Shown here: positions 1 through 8,989 of the stretch, one piece after another
How the letters are laid out: each line of letters starts with the position of its first letter
Numbering within the stretch: the first letter of the stretch is position 1
From: Marinifilum sp. D714
GTDB lineage: Bacteria > Bacteroidota > Bacteroidia > Bacteroidales > Marinifilaceae
Reading direction: 5' to 3'
Assembly: GCF_030851345.1 (NCBI RefSeq)
Contig: NZ_JALPNU010000001.1
Coordinates: forward strand, 62,001-126,000
DNA: 64,000 bases
Made by a program: the position numbers and the translations under genes
The notes under the pieces: model-generated
Databases searched by the model: none
What the model saw: only the letters and a program-made list of their open reading frames with translations
What the model was told of the DNA's origin: nothing

Positions 1-3000
1 GGACTTGAACTGATATTATTCTCATAAATTCTAAGGTCTTCACCATTAACAACACCTGTATTAAAATTATCTTCGCAAAGAACCACGGAATAATTCTGAG
101 CCTGAGGAAGTGAGTTAATCGTAAAATCTATTTGTCCTACATTGCTTTCCACTCCAAAACTGACCCTTACAAAAAAATCATCACCATTACTTACACTTAC
201 ATTTGATGGATTCGGCACAGGAAGCGTTAAACCTGAATCTAAAAACCATTCCTTTACGGTTCCAGGGTCATTGTTTACAGCTGGTTCTAGTTGAGTCAAA
301 TCATAGCCAGCAATTGCCCCTGATCCTTGGTTATCTTCACAAAGTTGAATTTGTAGATCATTGGCTTCTGGTAACTGCCTTACATTAAATGTAACACTTC
401 CATTATTTGAACAATTAGCTCCTTGCACTAAAGCATAAAAAGCATCATTATCAACAGCACTAACATTATCCGGTGTCAAAACTGCATTTGTCAGACCTGC
501 ATCCGTAAACCAAGTGACGGAGGAAGTACTTCCTCCATTTACACTAGAGTTGTAATTCAAAAGATTTATTCCTGTTGTCAACCCCGTTCCAAAACTATCT
601 TCCCAAACATCAACAACAATATCTAATGCTGTAGGTAAAGCATAGACCGTATAGGTTACTACCGCAACATTCGTATTTAAACCATCATCAACAGCGGCAA
701 AAAATCTAATACCATTTGTTGCATTTACATTCGTTGGATCAGGAATAGGATTTGTTGGCAACCTATTAGGCTCTGTTGGCCAATCAAAAAACCATGTAAA
801 TGCATCACCATTCCCTTCATTAATCTGATTTTCAAGCATACTTAAATCTACAAATGCACTACCACTTGCGGCAACATCTTCACATACTTCAGGAAAAACA
901 TCCCTGGCAACAGGAGTATTTAATACTGAAAATTGCACTGTGGCGACATTTGAACAACTTGCATTGGAAACCAGAACGTAAAAAATATCACCATCCGTCA
1001 CGTCATGTGAATTTGGATTTGGCACCAAATTACTCAAACCTGAATCTAAAAACCATTCTATATTTACAGACTGCCCTCCAGTTATGGCATTATTATGCGT
1101 TGTTAAATCAACAGCAGACGCCGTCAGTGATCCCGGAACATCTTCAAATTCCGTAATATTTTGATCATTGGCAATCGGTAATGCCAACACCGAGTATGTA
1201 ACAACTGCAGTATTAGACTCACCTCCACTCTCTACTAAAACATGAAACTGCTGCCCATCACTAACAGCCGCATTTATGGGATCAGTTACTAATACAGTAA
1301 GGGCGGCATCATCATACCAAGTAACAGTACTTGTTGTTCCACCATTAATAGCCCCATTCAAGGCAGTTAAATCGATATTTGAAGCAACTCCGCTGCCTGC
1401 TATATCTTCACAAGCACTAACATTCTGATCATTGGCTATAGGCGATGAACGAACAACAAACTCAACACTACCACGATTTGTACAATTACCATTATCGATA
1501 AATGCATAAAAAACATCACCATCACTTACTGTTATATTTCCAGGACCAGAAACCACATTTGCAAACGCAGCATCCTCGTACCAAACAACTGGACTTCCAT
1601 TAGAGACAGCACTATCATAAGAAGTTAAATCAACACCTGATGCCGTTCCACTTCCAAAAGTATCTTCCCATAACTGAATCGTTATATCATTGCCCTCCGG
1701 CAAGCTTTCAACAGTATATGTTACTGTAGCAACACTTGATCCTGTTGAAGTAGACACCTCTGCATAAAAAACTTCTCCGTTGGAAACAGTTCTATTAGTA
1801 GGATTGGTAACCGGGTTAGTTAGCCCAACATTATGAAACCAATTAACGGGTAATGCATTTCCATTTGTAATTAAATTATCGAGTTGAGTTAAATCAATAT
1901 TTGAAGCAATTCCAGAATTATAATTATCCTCACAAACTGCAGGGTTTTGATCTACAGCCTGAGGCAAAGCATTCACCGTTACAGTTACTACAGCAACATC
2001 AGTACAATTTCCATCATCTACTTGTACCCAAAATTGCTGACCATTTGTGGCACTTACATTAGTAGGATCAGGAACTACAGTTGTTAAACCAACATCAGAA
2101 TACCAAGCATAAGTAATACCTGTTCCTCCGTTTATTGCTGTTTCAAGTGCAGCAAGGTCAATTCCTGAAGCTACACCACCACCAATCACATCTTCCCACA
2201 CCGAAATAGTTTGATCATTAGCCGTTGGCAATGCATTTATAACAATGGACTGTGTTACATTATCAGTGCCTCCCGAAATTAAATTTACCTCTAAATTAAC
2301 GTCGTAAATACCCGAGGCAGGAAAAACATGGGTTACGGTAAACGGATTTACATTACTTGTTTGTGAAGTTCCATCTCCAAAATCCCAGGATGCACTTGCA
2401 ATATTGGTTAAATCGGAAGTAATGGTAAATTCTGTATCATCTCCTTCACAGTCGAATTGATAAGCAAATTCCAGACTAAAAATACTGGTAACAAAATTGG
2501 GCAGCCCTAACCAACACCTTCTTCCTGATAAATTTTTCGAGTCTGCCGCAAAATTACTTCCAGCGCCCGCAACATCTGGATTATTAATCACATCCAAATT
2601 TAAACTCCCACTTGTTGCTGAATTATTTGTTTTGGCTAAATATATTCTATTATCCGGTGCTAATTGCAATGCACCATAATACCATGCACCACTTCCTATC
2701 AGTTGCGCTGAACTATTAATGCTAGCCTGATTATTAGATGAAATATTGAACTGATACAGTTCACCAAGAGTATACAAACTTACATACAAAAATTCACCTG
2801 ACGGCGAGAATTCCACACCATAAGGTGAAGTATAACTACTAATCTGTATTGGATTTGACACTTGGCCGGTAGAAGAATTAAAATCAAATAATTCCACCAT
2901 ATTTTCTGTATATATTGCCACAGCAAGCTTGTTCCCATTTGGTGAAGTTTTCATATAACCAATAGAAGATCTTCTGTCAGAATTATGAACTATACCTACA

Positions 3001-3602
3001 GAACTAGTAACGGCAGCTGACAAACCTGCTGCACTTAATTGATAAGCTAAAAACCTTCTATTCCCCCACTCATGAGTAAGCACCCAAAAATCAGTACCAT
3101 TTACATGCTTTACTGCTGTAACCTTTTCACAAACTTCATTCCTAAACACTACAACGTTTTTGGTGGTAACTTGTCCAAAACCACCATTCATTGACATATC
3201 CACTATTGAATATCTCAAACCATTTCTTAAAGCATTTTGGTGAGCATCAACAGTAAAAATATAATACAATACACTACTACCTGGTTGCTGCACAATAATT
3301 GAAGATTGAGTTGCAGAAACATTTCCATCCAATCCATCTCCATTTGCCATTACAGCATGATTTTTATTATACACCCTTATTCCATCAGTATAAAATAAAA
3401 GATCGCCCTGAGGATTGCAAACTGTTGCACATCCCTCTTCAGTATTTAATGCTCCATCGGTTAATGGTGCCGCAGGGTCAACATTAAAATTCAAACCTGC
3501 ATTTTCGCCAAAATACCATACCCCAGCACGTCCTTGGGCAAATATCTCCGAGAAAGAAGAAAGAATCAAAACCACCACTACTATGTATGCCTTTAGCCTC
3601 AT
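1..3602 (-). CDS. Giant secreted repeat/adhesin-like protein, N-terminal part (3' end beyond window)
   Basis: The frame is open from the ATG at 3602 to the window edge, giving about 1200 codons with no stop. Residues 1-23 are a signal peptide (MRLKAYIVVVVLILSSFSEI, then FAQ). The next ~350 residues resemble the N-terminal region of Bacteroidota type IX secretion (T9SS) surface proteins (motif GDLLFYTDGIRVYN). A PKD-like domain (DFGDGT) lies at about 380-455. After it come eight complete and one partial copies of a ~85-residue beta-sandwich-like unit, marked by LPxAxD, ED, GSGxAxxxDLT and NVSxGDxFY. Such proteins usually end in a gliding-type C-terminal sorting domain, which would lie outside this window, so T9SS export is inference. 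Role could be adhesion or matrix binding. No functional residues are recognisable. Confidence 0.85.
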   Translation of the reverse strand, partial: MRLKAYIVVVVLILSSFSEIFAQGRAGVWYFGENAGLNFNVDPAAPLTDGALNTEEGCATVCNPQGDLLFYTDGIRVYNKNHAVMANGDGLDGNVSATQSSIIVQQPGSSVLYYIFTVDAHQNALRNGLRYSIVDMSMNGGFGQVTTKNVVVFRNEVCEKVTAVKHVNGTDFWVLTHEWGNRRFLAYQLSAAGLSAAVTSSVGIVHNSDRRSSIGYMKTSPNGNKLAVAIYTENMVELFDFNSSTGQVSNPIQISSYTSPYGVEFSPSGEFLYVSLYTLGELYQFNISSNNQASINSSAQLIGSGAWYYGALQLAPDNRIYLAKTNNSATSGSLNLDVINNPDVAGAGSNFAADSKNLSGRRCWLGLPNFVTSIFSLEFAYQFDCEGDDTEFTITSDLTNIASASWDFGDGTSQTSNVNPFTVTHVFPASGIYDVNLEVNLISGGTDNVTQSIVINALPTANDQTISVWEDVIGGGVASGIDLAALETAINGGTGITYAWYSDVGLTTVVPDPTNVSATNGQQFWVQVDDGNCTDVAVVTVTVNALPQAVDQNPAVCEDNYNSGIASNIDLTQLDNLITNGNALPVNWFHNVGLTNPVTNPTNRTVSNGEVFYAEVSTSTGSSVATVTYTVESLPEGNDITIQLWEDTFGSGTASGVDLTSYDSAVSNGSPVVWYEDAAFANVVSGPGNITVSDGDVFYAFIDNGNCTNRGSVEFVVRSSPIANDQNVSACEDIAGSGVASNIDLTALNGAINGGTTSTVTWYDDAALTVLVTDPINAAVSDGQQFHVLVESGGESNTAVVTYSVLALPIANDQNITEFEDVPGSLTASAVDLTTHNNAITGGQSVNIEWFLDSGLSNLVPNPNSHDVTDGDIFYVLVSNASCSNVATVQFSVLNTPVARDVFPEVCEDVAASGSAFVDLSMLENQINEGNGDAFTWFFDWPTEPNRLPTNPIPDPTNVNATNGIRFFAAVDDGLNTNVAVVTYTVYALPTALDIVVDVWEDSFGTGLTTGINLLNYNSSVNGGSTSSVTWFTDAGLTNAVLTPDNVSAVDNDAFYALVQGANCSNNGSVTFNVRQLPEANDLQIQLCEDNQGSGAIAGYDLTQLEPAVNNDPGTVKEWFLDSGLTLPVPNPSNVSVSNGDDFFVRVSFGVESNVGQIDFTINSLPQAQNYSVVLCEDNFNTGVVNGEDLRIYENNISSS

Positions 3603-3708
3603 GAATCAATTTTAAGAACTTGTTTATCTTTGCTTAAACTTTGATTATCTTTCACTTACACTCAATTTACAAAATAATAATCTTCAGAACACAACAAAAA
3701 ACCAATTA

Positions 3709-3756
3709 AAAAAATCAGGTAATAATTTCAATATTTCGAAGCTATCCCTGATTTTT
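3709..3756 (-). terminator. Possible intrinsic terminator of the XRE-like gene
   Basis: A 10-bp inverted repeat (AAAAATCAGG and CCTGATTTTT) with a long loop of about 27 nt lies just downstream of the small regulator ending at 3789. On the minus strand it ends in a T-run. The long loop makes this only a modest terminator call. Confidence 0.4.
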
Positions 3757-3788
3757 AATATTAGTTAAACGACTACTGCTAAAAAAAT

Positions 3789-3977
3789 TTAGCTTAGTCC
3801 CAAATAATCAAATAGTTTTGATTTAACATTAGCAGTTAGAGGTCTCTTTCCATTAAGAATATATGACAAGTAAACATCTGTTATTCCAATAATTTTGGCT
3901 ACTTTCTTCTTCTTGTCATCAAGAATTCTAAGTCTCTCTTTAATTCTTACCAAATCGTCTTGAACTTCTTGTGTCAT
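3789..3977 (-). CDS. Small XRE-like helix-turn-helix protein
   Basis: A 62-residue protein starting MTQEVQDDLVRIKERLRI. The segment KKVAKIIGITDVYLSYILNG reads as a lambda-repressor/XRE-type helix-turn-helix: a helix, a turn at GIT, then a recognition helix ending in NGKRP. An upstream in-frame ATG at 4067 would add 30 residues rich in basic and hydrophobic amino acids that do not belong to the fold, so the start at 3977 is preferred. The protein is essentially one DNA-binding domain and resembles short phage- or defence-type regulators. It is transcribed with the signalling genes to its right. The target is unknown, though dyads at 4670-4874 are nearby candidates. Confidence 0.65.
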   Translation of the reverse strand: MTQEVQDDLVRIKERLRILDDKKKKVAKIIGITDVYLSYILNGKRPLTANVKSKLFDYLGLS

Positions 3978-4130
3978 AACTGTTATTTTAAAATGAATAG
4001 AATTGAGTACTAAGGTTTGTTTCTTTCTTTTAACCGGATGGGAAGTAAGCAAACTGCCTACTCCCACACCAAGTTAATTTTCTGCAAATTTTAACCAAAT
4101 CATGGTTAGGTTTTAAAGTGAATAGAGCAA

Positions 4131-4496
4131 TTAATTCGGACTATAATCCAATCCGGAACCAATAGCTTTTTTTAGGTCAAACAATCTTAATTGCTTTTGC
4201 AACAGATCGTAATTTGTATATAAAGTTTTACGGTTTCCTATTTTCGAACTTTGTTCTTCTCTATCAACGGTAATTACAACTTTTGTTTTCTTAAAATGAT
4301 CATTTATATACTTTAGCATATCCAAATTAGAAAGTGCTTTAAGTGGAACAATCACCAAGTCAATAGATGTTTGATTAAGAATAATTTCAGTTTCAACTGG
4401 ATTATCAGCAAAGTAAGCTTGTGCATCCAAACTGTGAATATAGTCTTTCAACTCACCTATTAGCGATCTGTTTTCTTTTATAAATAAAATATTCAT
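4131..4496 (-). CDS. Stand-alone degenerate receiver (pseudo-REC) protein
   Basis: From M at 4496 (MNILFIKENRSLIGELKDYI) the ~120 residues follow the alternating beta/alpha pattern of a response-regulator receiver. Strand 1 has KEN where the acidic pair should be. Strand 3 reads DLVIVPLKAL, with Pro where the phospho-acceptor Asp is expected. The switch Thr (VVITVD) remains. So the protein probably folds like a receiver but cannot be phosphorylated in the usual way. An earlier in-frame ATG at 4556 would add 20 residues; 4496 fits the fold and has a GGAAAG stretch upstream. It lies downstream of a sigma54-activator gene and has three candidate operator dyads in its promoter region. Confidence 0.6.
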   Translation of the reverse strand: MNILFIKENRSLIGELKDYIHSLDAQAYFADNPVETEIILNQTSIDLVIVPLKALSNLDMLKYINDHFKKTKVVITVDREEQSSKIGNRKTLYTNYDLLQKQLRLFDLKKAIGSGLDYSPN

Positions 4497-4669
4497 TGTC
4501 TTTCCTGATGAAGGAAGAATTTTAAAACTATCTCCTTCCAAAATTAAAACACCCATATCAATTAGATATTAGAACGGTAAATAGCATTCAATCAAAATGC
4601 CAAAAGATACATATCATTGATTTACTGACAAATAACACATTTCATGATTACTTTTTCAACATTACAAAA

Positions 4670-4874
4670 TATCCATAATCGGATATGAAAGTTTAAGAAT
4701 ATTAAAACAGAAGAGTAAAATCCTGCTATTCCAGCATATACGTTTTTCAAATGGCTTTATCCAATTTCGGACATCAAATTTTAATTAACATTTACAACCT
4801 TAAGAACTGATTGATTTTGTTGGTTTTACTATTTAAAACTGCAGATTAAATGTGGATATATCCGAAAATGGATG
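4670..4874. promoter_or_regulatory. Three TATCC-N6-GGATA-like dyads upstream of the pseudo-receiver gene
   Basis: Three inverted repeats of the same form occur at 4670-4685 (TATCC ATAATC GGATA, perfect dyad extending to ATATCC/GGATAT), 4758-4773 (TATCC AATTTC GGACA) and 4859-4874 (TATCC GAAAAT GGATG). They fill the 347-bp gap between the NtrC-type regulator gene and the downstream gene on the minus strand. Enhancer-like dyads of this size are typical binding sites of NtrC-family regulators with a Fis-type HTH. Assignment to the adjacent regulator is inference. Confidence 0.5.
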
Positions 4875-4902
4875 CAAAAAAAAATCTGGATTATTCCAGA
4901 TT
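4874..4902 (-). terminator. Intrinsic terminator after the NtrC-type regulator gene
   Basis: AATCTGGA and TCCAGATT form an 8-bp stem with a 4-nt loop, followed on the minus strand by a run of nine T. It begins two bases after the stop codon of the regulator gene (stop at 4904). It overlaps the last dyad of the operator group. Confidence 0.75.
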
Positions 4903-4903
4903 T

Positions 4904-6292
4904 TCACTTTTCTATTTTGTATTTTTTGATTCGCCGATCCAATGATTGCCAGGTGATATTTAATAAGTCTGCAGCCTTAGATTTATTATAATTCGAACGC
5001 TCTAAAGCCTTGAGAATACAGTTCTTCTCTACCAACTCCAAATCTAAAATTTCTTCAGAAGGATAATGGTAATGATCTGAATAATTTTCCTTAACCTCGT
5101 TTAGCTGAAAATGAGACAACCCAAGTTTATTCGTATCACAAATAATTACTGCTCGTTCAACCATATTTTTCAATTCTCTCACATTTCCAGGAAATTCATA
5201 GGCCAACAACTTTCTTACAACTGCTTCGTCTACCTCATTTATGTTTTTAGCCATTATCCTATTAAAATACTTCACAAAATAATCCAATAACAATGGAATA
5301 TCTTCCTTTCTATTACGTAATGGCTCTAAATGAATCACAAAAGAACTTATCCTGTGGTACAAATCTAAACGAAATCCCTTTTCATTACTTAGCTCTTCCA
5401 AATTTTGGTTGGTTGCTGCAATAATTCGTGTATCGAAGGGAATTTCAATATTAGAACCTACTTTTCTGATCTTTCGGTCCTCTAATACACGCAGAAACTT
5501 TGTTTGTAGATTTAACTGCATATCTCCAATCTCATCCAAAAAAAGAGTTCCTTTATTTGCCGCCTCAAACCATCCTGTTTTGGTATCGGAAGCACCTGTA
5601 AATGCTCCTTTGGTATGTCCAAAAAATTCACTTTCGAACAAGGTTTCCGGAATCGCACTACAATTCACCGCATAGAAACAATTTTCTTTCCTACTACTTA
5701 AATAATGAATTGCCCTGGCAACCAACTCCTTACCAGTGCCACTTTCTCCAGTTATTAAAACTGATGTATTTTCCGTTTTGGCTACCTTACCTATTAAATT
5801 TATAAGATTTTTCATATGGCGACTTTCCCCGACAATTTCGTAGCCCATCGCCTCATAAAATTCTTTCGATATAATTGAATAGTTTCTTTTTACTTCCTGT
5901 AAACTCTTGTTCAGGTTTACAAATTTCTTTGTTCGCTCAATAGAATGTTCAACATCTCTCAAACGGAATGGTTTTGTGAAAAAATCAGAAGCCCCAAGTC
6001 TCATAGAATGAATCACTGAATCCATTTCACTATAACCACTAATCATGATTACTTCTATATCTGAATGCTCCTTCTTTATCTTCTCCAGAACTTCCAACCC
6101 ACTCATTTCTGGCAAATTAACATCTACAATAGCAATATGAACTTCGTTACGATTTATAATCTCAAAAGCTTCTGAAGGCGTACTGGCTTTAAAAATTTGA
6201 AAATTTGGATCAATAAGAAACTCACTCAGCTCATCACGAACCAATTGTTCATCATCCAAAATCAAAATTCTAAGATTACTTACTGAAATCAT
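4904..6292 (-). CDS. NtrC-family sigma54-dependent response regulator (REC-AAA-Fis)
   Basis: The protein is 462 residues in the classic three-domain order. Residues 1-125 are a receiver with acidic pair DDE at 13-15, phospho-acceptor D57 (IVDVNLPEMSG) and Lys in TKPF. About 150-390 form the AAA+ domain, with Walker A GESGTGKE (182-189), the sigma54-contacting loop GAFTGA (229-234), and Walker B GTLFLDEIGD (about 248-257). The C-terminal ~50 residues are a Fis-type HTH ending SKAADLLNITWQSLDRRIKK. All catalytic motifs are intact, so it should activate RpoN-dependent promoters. It follows the sensor kinase gene by 36 bp on the same strand, so the two form a cognate pair in one operon. Targets are unknown. 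Confidence 0.93.
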   Translation of the reverse strand: MISVSNLRILILDDEQLVRDELSEFLIDPNFQIFKASTPSEAFEIINRNEVHIAIVDVNLPEMSGLEVLEKIKKEHSDIEVIMISGYSEMDSVIHSMRLGASDFFTKPFRLRDVEHSIERTKKFVNLNKSLQEVKRNYSIISKEFYEAMGYEIVGESRHMKNLINLIGKVAKTENTSVLITGESGTGKELVARAIHYLSSRKENCFYAVNCSAIPETLFESEFFGHTKGAFTGASDTKTGWFEAANKGTLFLDEIGDMQLNLQTKFLRVLEDRKIRKVGSNIEIPFDTRIIAATNQNLEELSNEKGFRLDLYHRISSFVIHLEPLRNRKEDIPLLLDYFVKYFNRIMAKNINEVDEAVVRKLLAYEFPGNVRELKNMVERAVIICDTNKLGLSHFQLNEVKENYSDHYHYPSEEILDLELVEKNCILKALERSNYNKSKAADLLNITWQSLDRRIKKYKIEK

Positions 6293-6328
6293 ATTGGTTG
6301 TATAGTGTTAACTTTTCTTAAAATATAC

Positions 6329-8770
6329 CTATTTTTTCTCTATCATTTGTTCAAATGGGAAAATTAATTTCATTTCTGTGTACTGATTTTTCTTACTACG
6401 AACTTTAATTTCTCCATTCATTTTCTGCACAATATTCTTACTAACATACAAACTCAAGCCTGAATTCGTGTTTTCTTGTTTTGTAGAATAGAAAGGCTCA
6501 AAAATGGAATTCAAATTCTTTGGATCTATTCCTTCTCCAAAATCTTTAATCGACACAACTACTTCATTTTCTATAAGTTTTGTCTTTACTTGAATTTTAT
6601 CTTCCAAACTCTCATTAGAATTGCTTCTTTTCAGTTTTTCACCAATTGATTCATATGAATTATTCAAAATATCGACAATAACTTTCTGTAGTTTGTACTT
6701 GTTTCCACATATATAAAGCGAATCAGGATCAACTTTTAATTGAATATCAACACTAGAGTTTTTGTACTGTTTTTTCATTAAGTTAACAGCATCCTGAACA
6801 ACATTATTTACATTCACCGAAGCATCGCAGCTTTCGTTTTGAGATGAATTAAAAATGCTAATTTGAGACAGATAAGTTTTAATTCTATCAATATCCTTAA
6901 ATATCTGCTTACACTTCTCTTCTATGTATTTCTTATCAATTATATCTTTAGATAACCTCAGCAAAACATTGTCTATAATCATGGATATTCCAGAAAGTGG
7001 TTGATTGATTTCATTGACCACACTACTTGCCATTTTACCTAAAGATTCAAGTTCTGATTTTTGAGCTAGCAGTTGATTTTGATACTCATTAACCAATAGT
7101 TCATGATTAATTTTCTTCTGCATTTCTGTAGCATTTCGTTTAAGTTCTTTTTCATGCACCTTTAAATCTGAAATGACAGATTGATATTTATTCTCACCCA
7201 TTCCTTCTCCATTAGGTTGAGGCAATTCATTCATCAATAATCGTATTCCTCTACCGTTATATGAAAAGGCAATTAAAATTACCTTCTTCAAATTCCCACT
7301 TTTGGATTGAAGATTAATAACATCAAAAACAAAATCTCTCTTCTTTTCTCTAAAATTCAATAACTCTTCCGCTTTATCTTCAAAAGGTTTAGGAATAAAA
7401 TTAAAGAAACTTATATTTGTTATTCTTTTCAGGTCATTGCATTCCAGCATCTTGCACCCAAAATCATTGATATAAACAATCTCATTTTTTTCATTCAATT
7501 CAATAAAAGCTTTATCTTGATACTCTTCTCTATCAAAAGCAAGACTATTTTTCAGAGTTGTTTCCATTTCAACATCTTCCGTCACATCCCAAGCAACTCC
7601 TGTATAAATAAGTACATCAATTTTCGAATTATACTCAACATTTATTTCAAGATGAATATGTCTTATTTTCTGCTCCTTTGTTATAATTCTATGCTTTAGT
7701 TCAAGTTTTTGATTTTCTTTTATTCTAAGGTTTAGAACTTTATCAAAGGACAACAAATCCTCAGGGTGAAACTTCTCTTTTATACACTCTAATACATTGT
7801 CAATCTCCTTATCAGAAATTTCATAAATGCGATAAAACTCTGTCGAACCACGAAGAATATTTGTATAAGAATCCCATTCAAAACTCCCTACTCGAGCCAG
7901 CTTCTGAATCTTACGGATCATCAATTCTTTCTTTATTAATGAATCCTTCAGGAGCTTTTTATCCGAAACATCTCTACCCACAATATGATAGTACATTTCA
8001 TTAAATTCCATTTGCTTAAAAACAGTCCATTCTATCCATTTTTGTTCCAACAGATGATTTTTTATCGGCTTTTCTAGGATAATCGACTTACTCTTACCAT
8101 TCATTTGTTTAATGGCTACCGATATTTGATCGGAAAGCTCACTACTTATATCTGCAACTGAATTCACCGCAACCCCATCTAAAGCGTAGTTAAAGAAATC
8201 TGTAAAAGCCTTATTTGCAAACTCTATTTTAAGTGAATCGTTAATTTTAAGAATCAACTCACTCTGTCCTTCAATAATGGTTCTATAATTGCTTGCAAGG
8301 TTTTTAAGCCTGTTTTCAAAAAGCTCTTTATCTTTTAATGCAAGATTCAACTTTACATTTTGATCCTCCTTCTGTTTTTTATTATTATACAGATCCAAGA
8401 AGATATTCACCTTGTTTTTTAGTATTGTTGAATTGAAAGGTTTCATTATAAAATCGACACAGCCACAATCGTAACCCCTTTGTTCACTTTCTTTATCAAG
8501 ATAAAATGCGGTAATATAAATAATCGGAGTTGCAGAATTCTTTATTCCAGATCGGATTTTCTCTGCAAGAGCAAAACCATCCATTTGTGGCATTTGAATA
8601 TCAAGAAGGATTAAGGCATATTCTTTCTCCTCTATTTTTCGGATGGCATCCAATGGGGATTGAATCAACTCTAGTTTTGCGTCTAATTTTCCCAATACAG
8701 CTCCAATTAGATCCAAATTCTCCAATCTATCATCCACTACCAATACTTCTGGAGTAAAATTAAATCCCAT
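6329..8770 (-). CDS. Sensor histidine kinase-like protein with N-terminal receiver, PAS repeats and no phospho-acceptor His
   Basis: An 813-residue protein without obvious membrane segments. Residues ~8-125 are a receiver (LVVDD, LLDIQMPQMDG, MKPF). Then come several PAS-like segments (about 165-290, 290-400 and 420-530), a coiled coil, and an HisKA/HATPase core. The H-box reads ASSVVNEINQPLSG: the His normally found before EINQPL is Asn586 (codon AAT at 7015-7013). The ATP-binding boxes are present: N box ILNNSYES, G1 DFGEGID, F box IFEPFYST. The G2 box is degenerate (NSGLSLYVS). It should therefore bind ATP but not autophosphorylate at the usual site. It may act as a phosphatase, a scaffold or an allosteric partner of the downstream regulator. 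A frame error is excluded because flanking residues are canonical. Confidence 0.88.
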   Translation of the reverse strand: MGFNFTPEVLVVDDRLENLDLIGAVLGKLDAKLELIQSPLDAIRKIEEKEYALILLDIQMPQMDGFALAEKIRSGIKNSATPIIYITAFYLDKESEQRGYDCGCVDFIMKPFNSTILKNKVNIFLDLYNNKKQKEDQNVKLNLALKDKELFENRLKNLASNYRTIIEGQSELILKINDSLKIEFANKAFTDFFNYALDGVAVNSVADISSELSDQISVAIKQMNGKSKSIILEKPIKNHLLEQKWIEWTVFKQMEFNEMYYHIVGRDVSDKKLLKDSLIKKELMIRKIQKLARVGSFEWDSYTNILRGSTEFYRIYEISDKEIDNVLECIKEKFHPEDLLSFDKVLNLRIKENQKLELKHRIITKEQKIRHIHLEINVEYNSKIDVLIYTGVAWDVTEDVEMETTLKNSLAFDREEYQDKAFIELNEKNEIVYINDFGCKMLECNDLKRITNISFFNFIPKPFEDKAEELLNFREKKRDFVFDVINLQSKSGNLKKVILIAFSYNGRGIRLLMNELPQPNGEGMGENKYQSVISDLKVHEKELKRNATEMQKKINHELLVNEYQNQLLAQKSELESLGKMASSVVNEINQPLSGISMIIDNVLLRLSKDIIDKKYIEEKCKQIFKDIDRIKTYLSQISIFNSSQNESCDASVNVNNVVQDAVNLMKKQYKNSSVDIQLKVDPDSLYICGNKYKLQKVIVDILNNSYESIGEKLKRSNSNESLEDKIQVKTKLIENEVVVSIKDFGEGIDPKNLNSIFEPFYSTKQENTNSGLSLYVSKNIVQKMNGEIKVRSKKNQYTEMKLIFPFEQMIEKK

Positions 8771-8952
8771 ACGCTACTGATTAATCTTAACTAAAACCAT
8801 TTATAGAATAAAAGGGCCCTAAGTTGGGCATCTCTTTAATTATTCTATAATTCTTTGTTTAATCAAAATTAAAACGAATGAGCCTAAAAATCAATGCTAT
8901 TGTGATTAACCACGCTTAAAACTCCTTGAGAAGCACAAAAATCTTGGTCAAC

Positions 8953-8968
8953 TATCCGAAAATGGCTA
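8953..8968. promoter_or_regulatory. TATCC-N6-GGCTA dyad upstream of the sensor kinase operon
   Basis: The site TATCC GAAAAT GGCTA shares its left half and its six-base spacer exactly with the site at 4859-4874. It lies ~185 bp upstream of the kinase start at 8770, a typical distance for a bacterial enhancer-binding site. It suggests that the operon is autoregulated by its own NtrC-type protein; this is inference. Confidence 0.4.
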
Positions 8969-8989
8969 CTGAGCTTTCACACTAAAACT

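Noticed and set aside
4557-4903. Sigma54 -24/-12 promoter near the dyads
   Set aside because: I looked for GG-N10-GC on the minus strand in this gap and upstream of 8770 and found no match with correct spacing.
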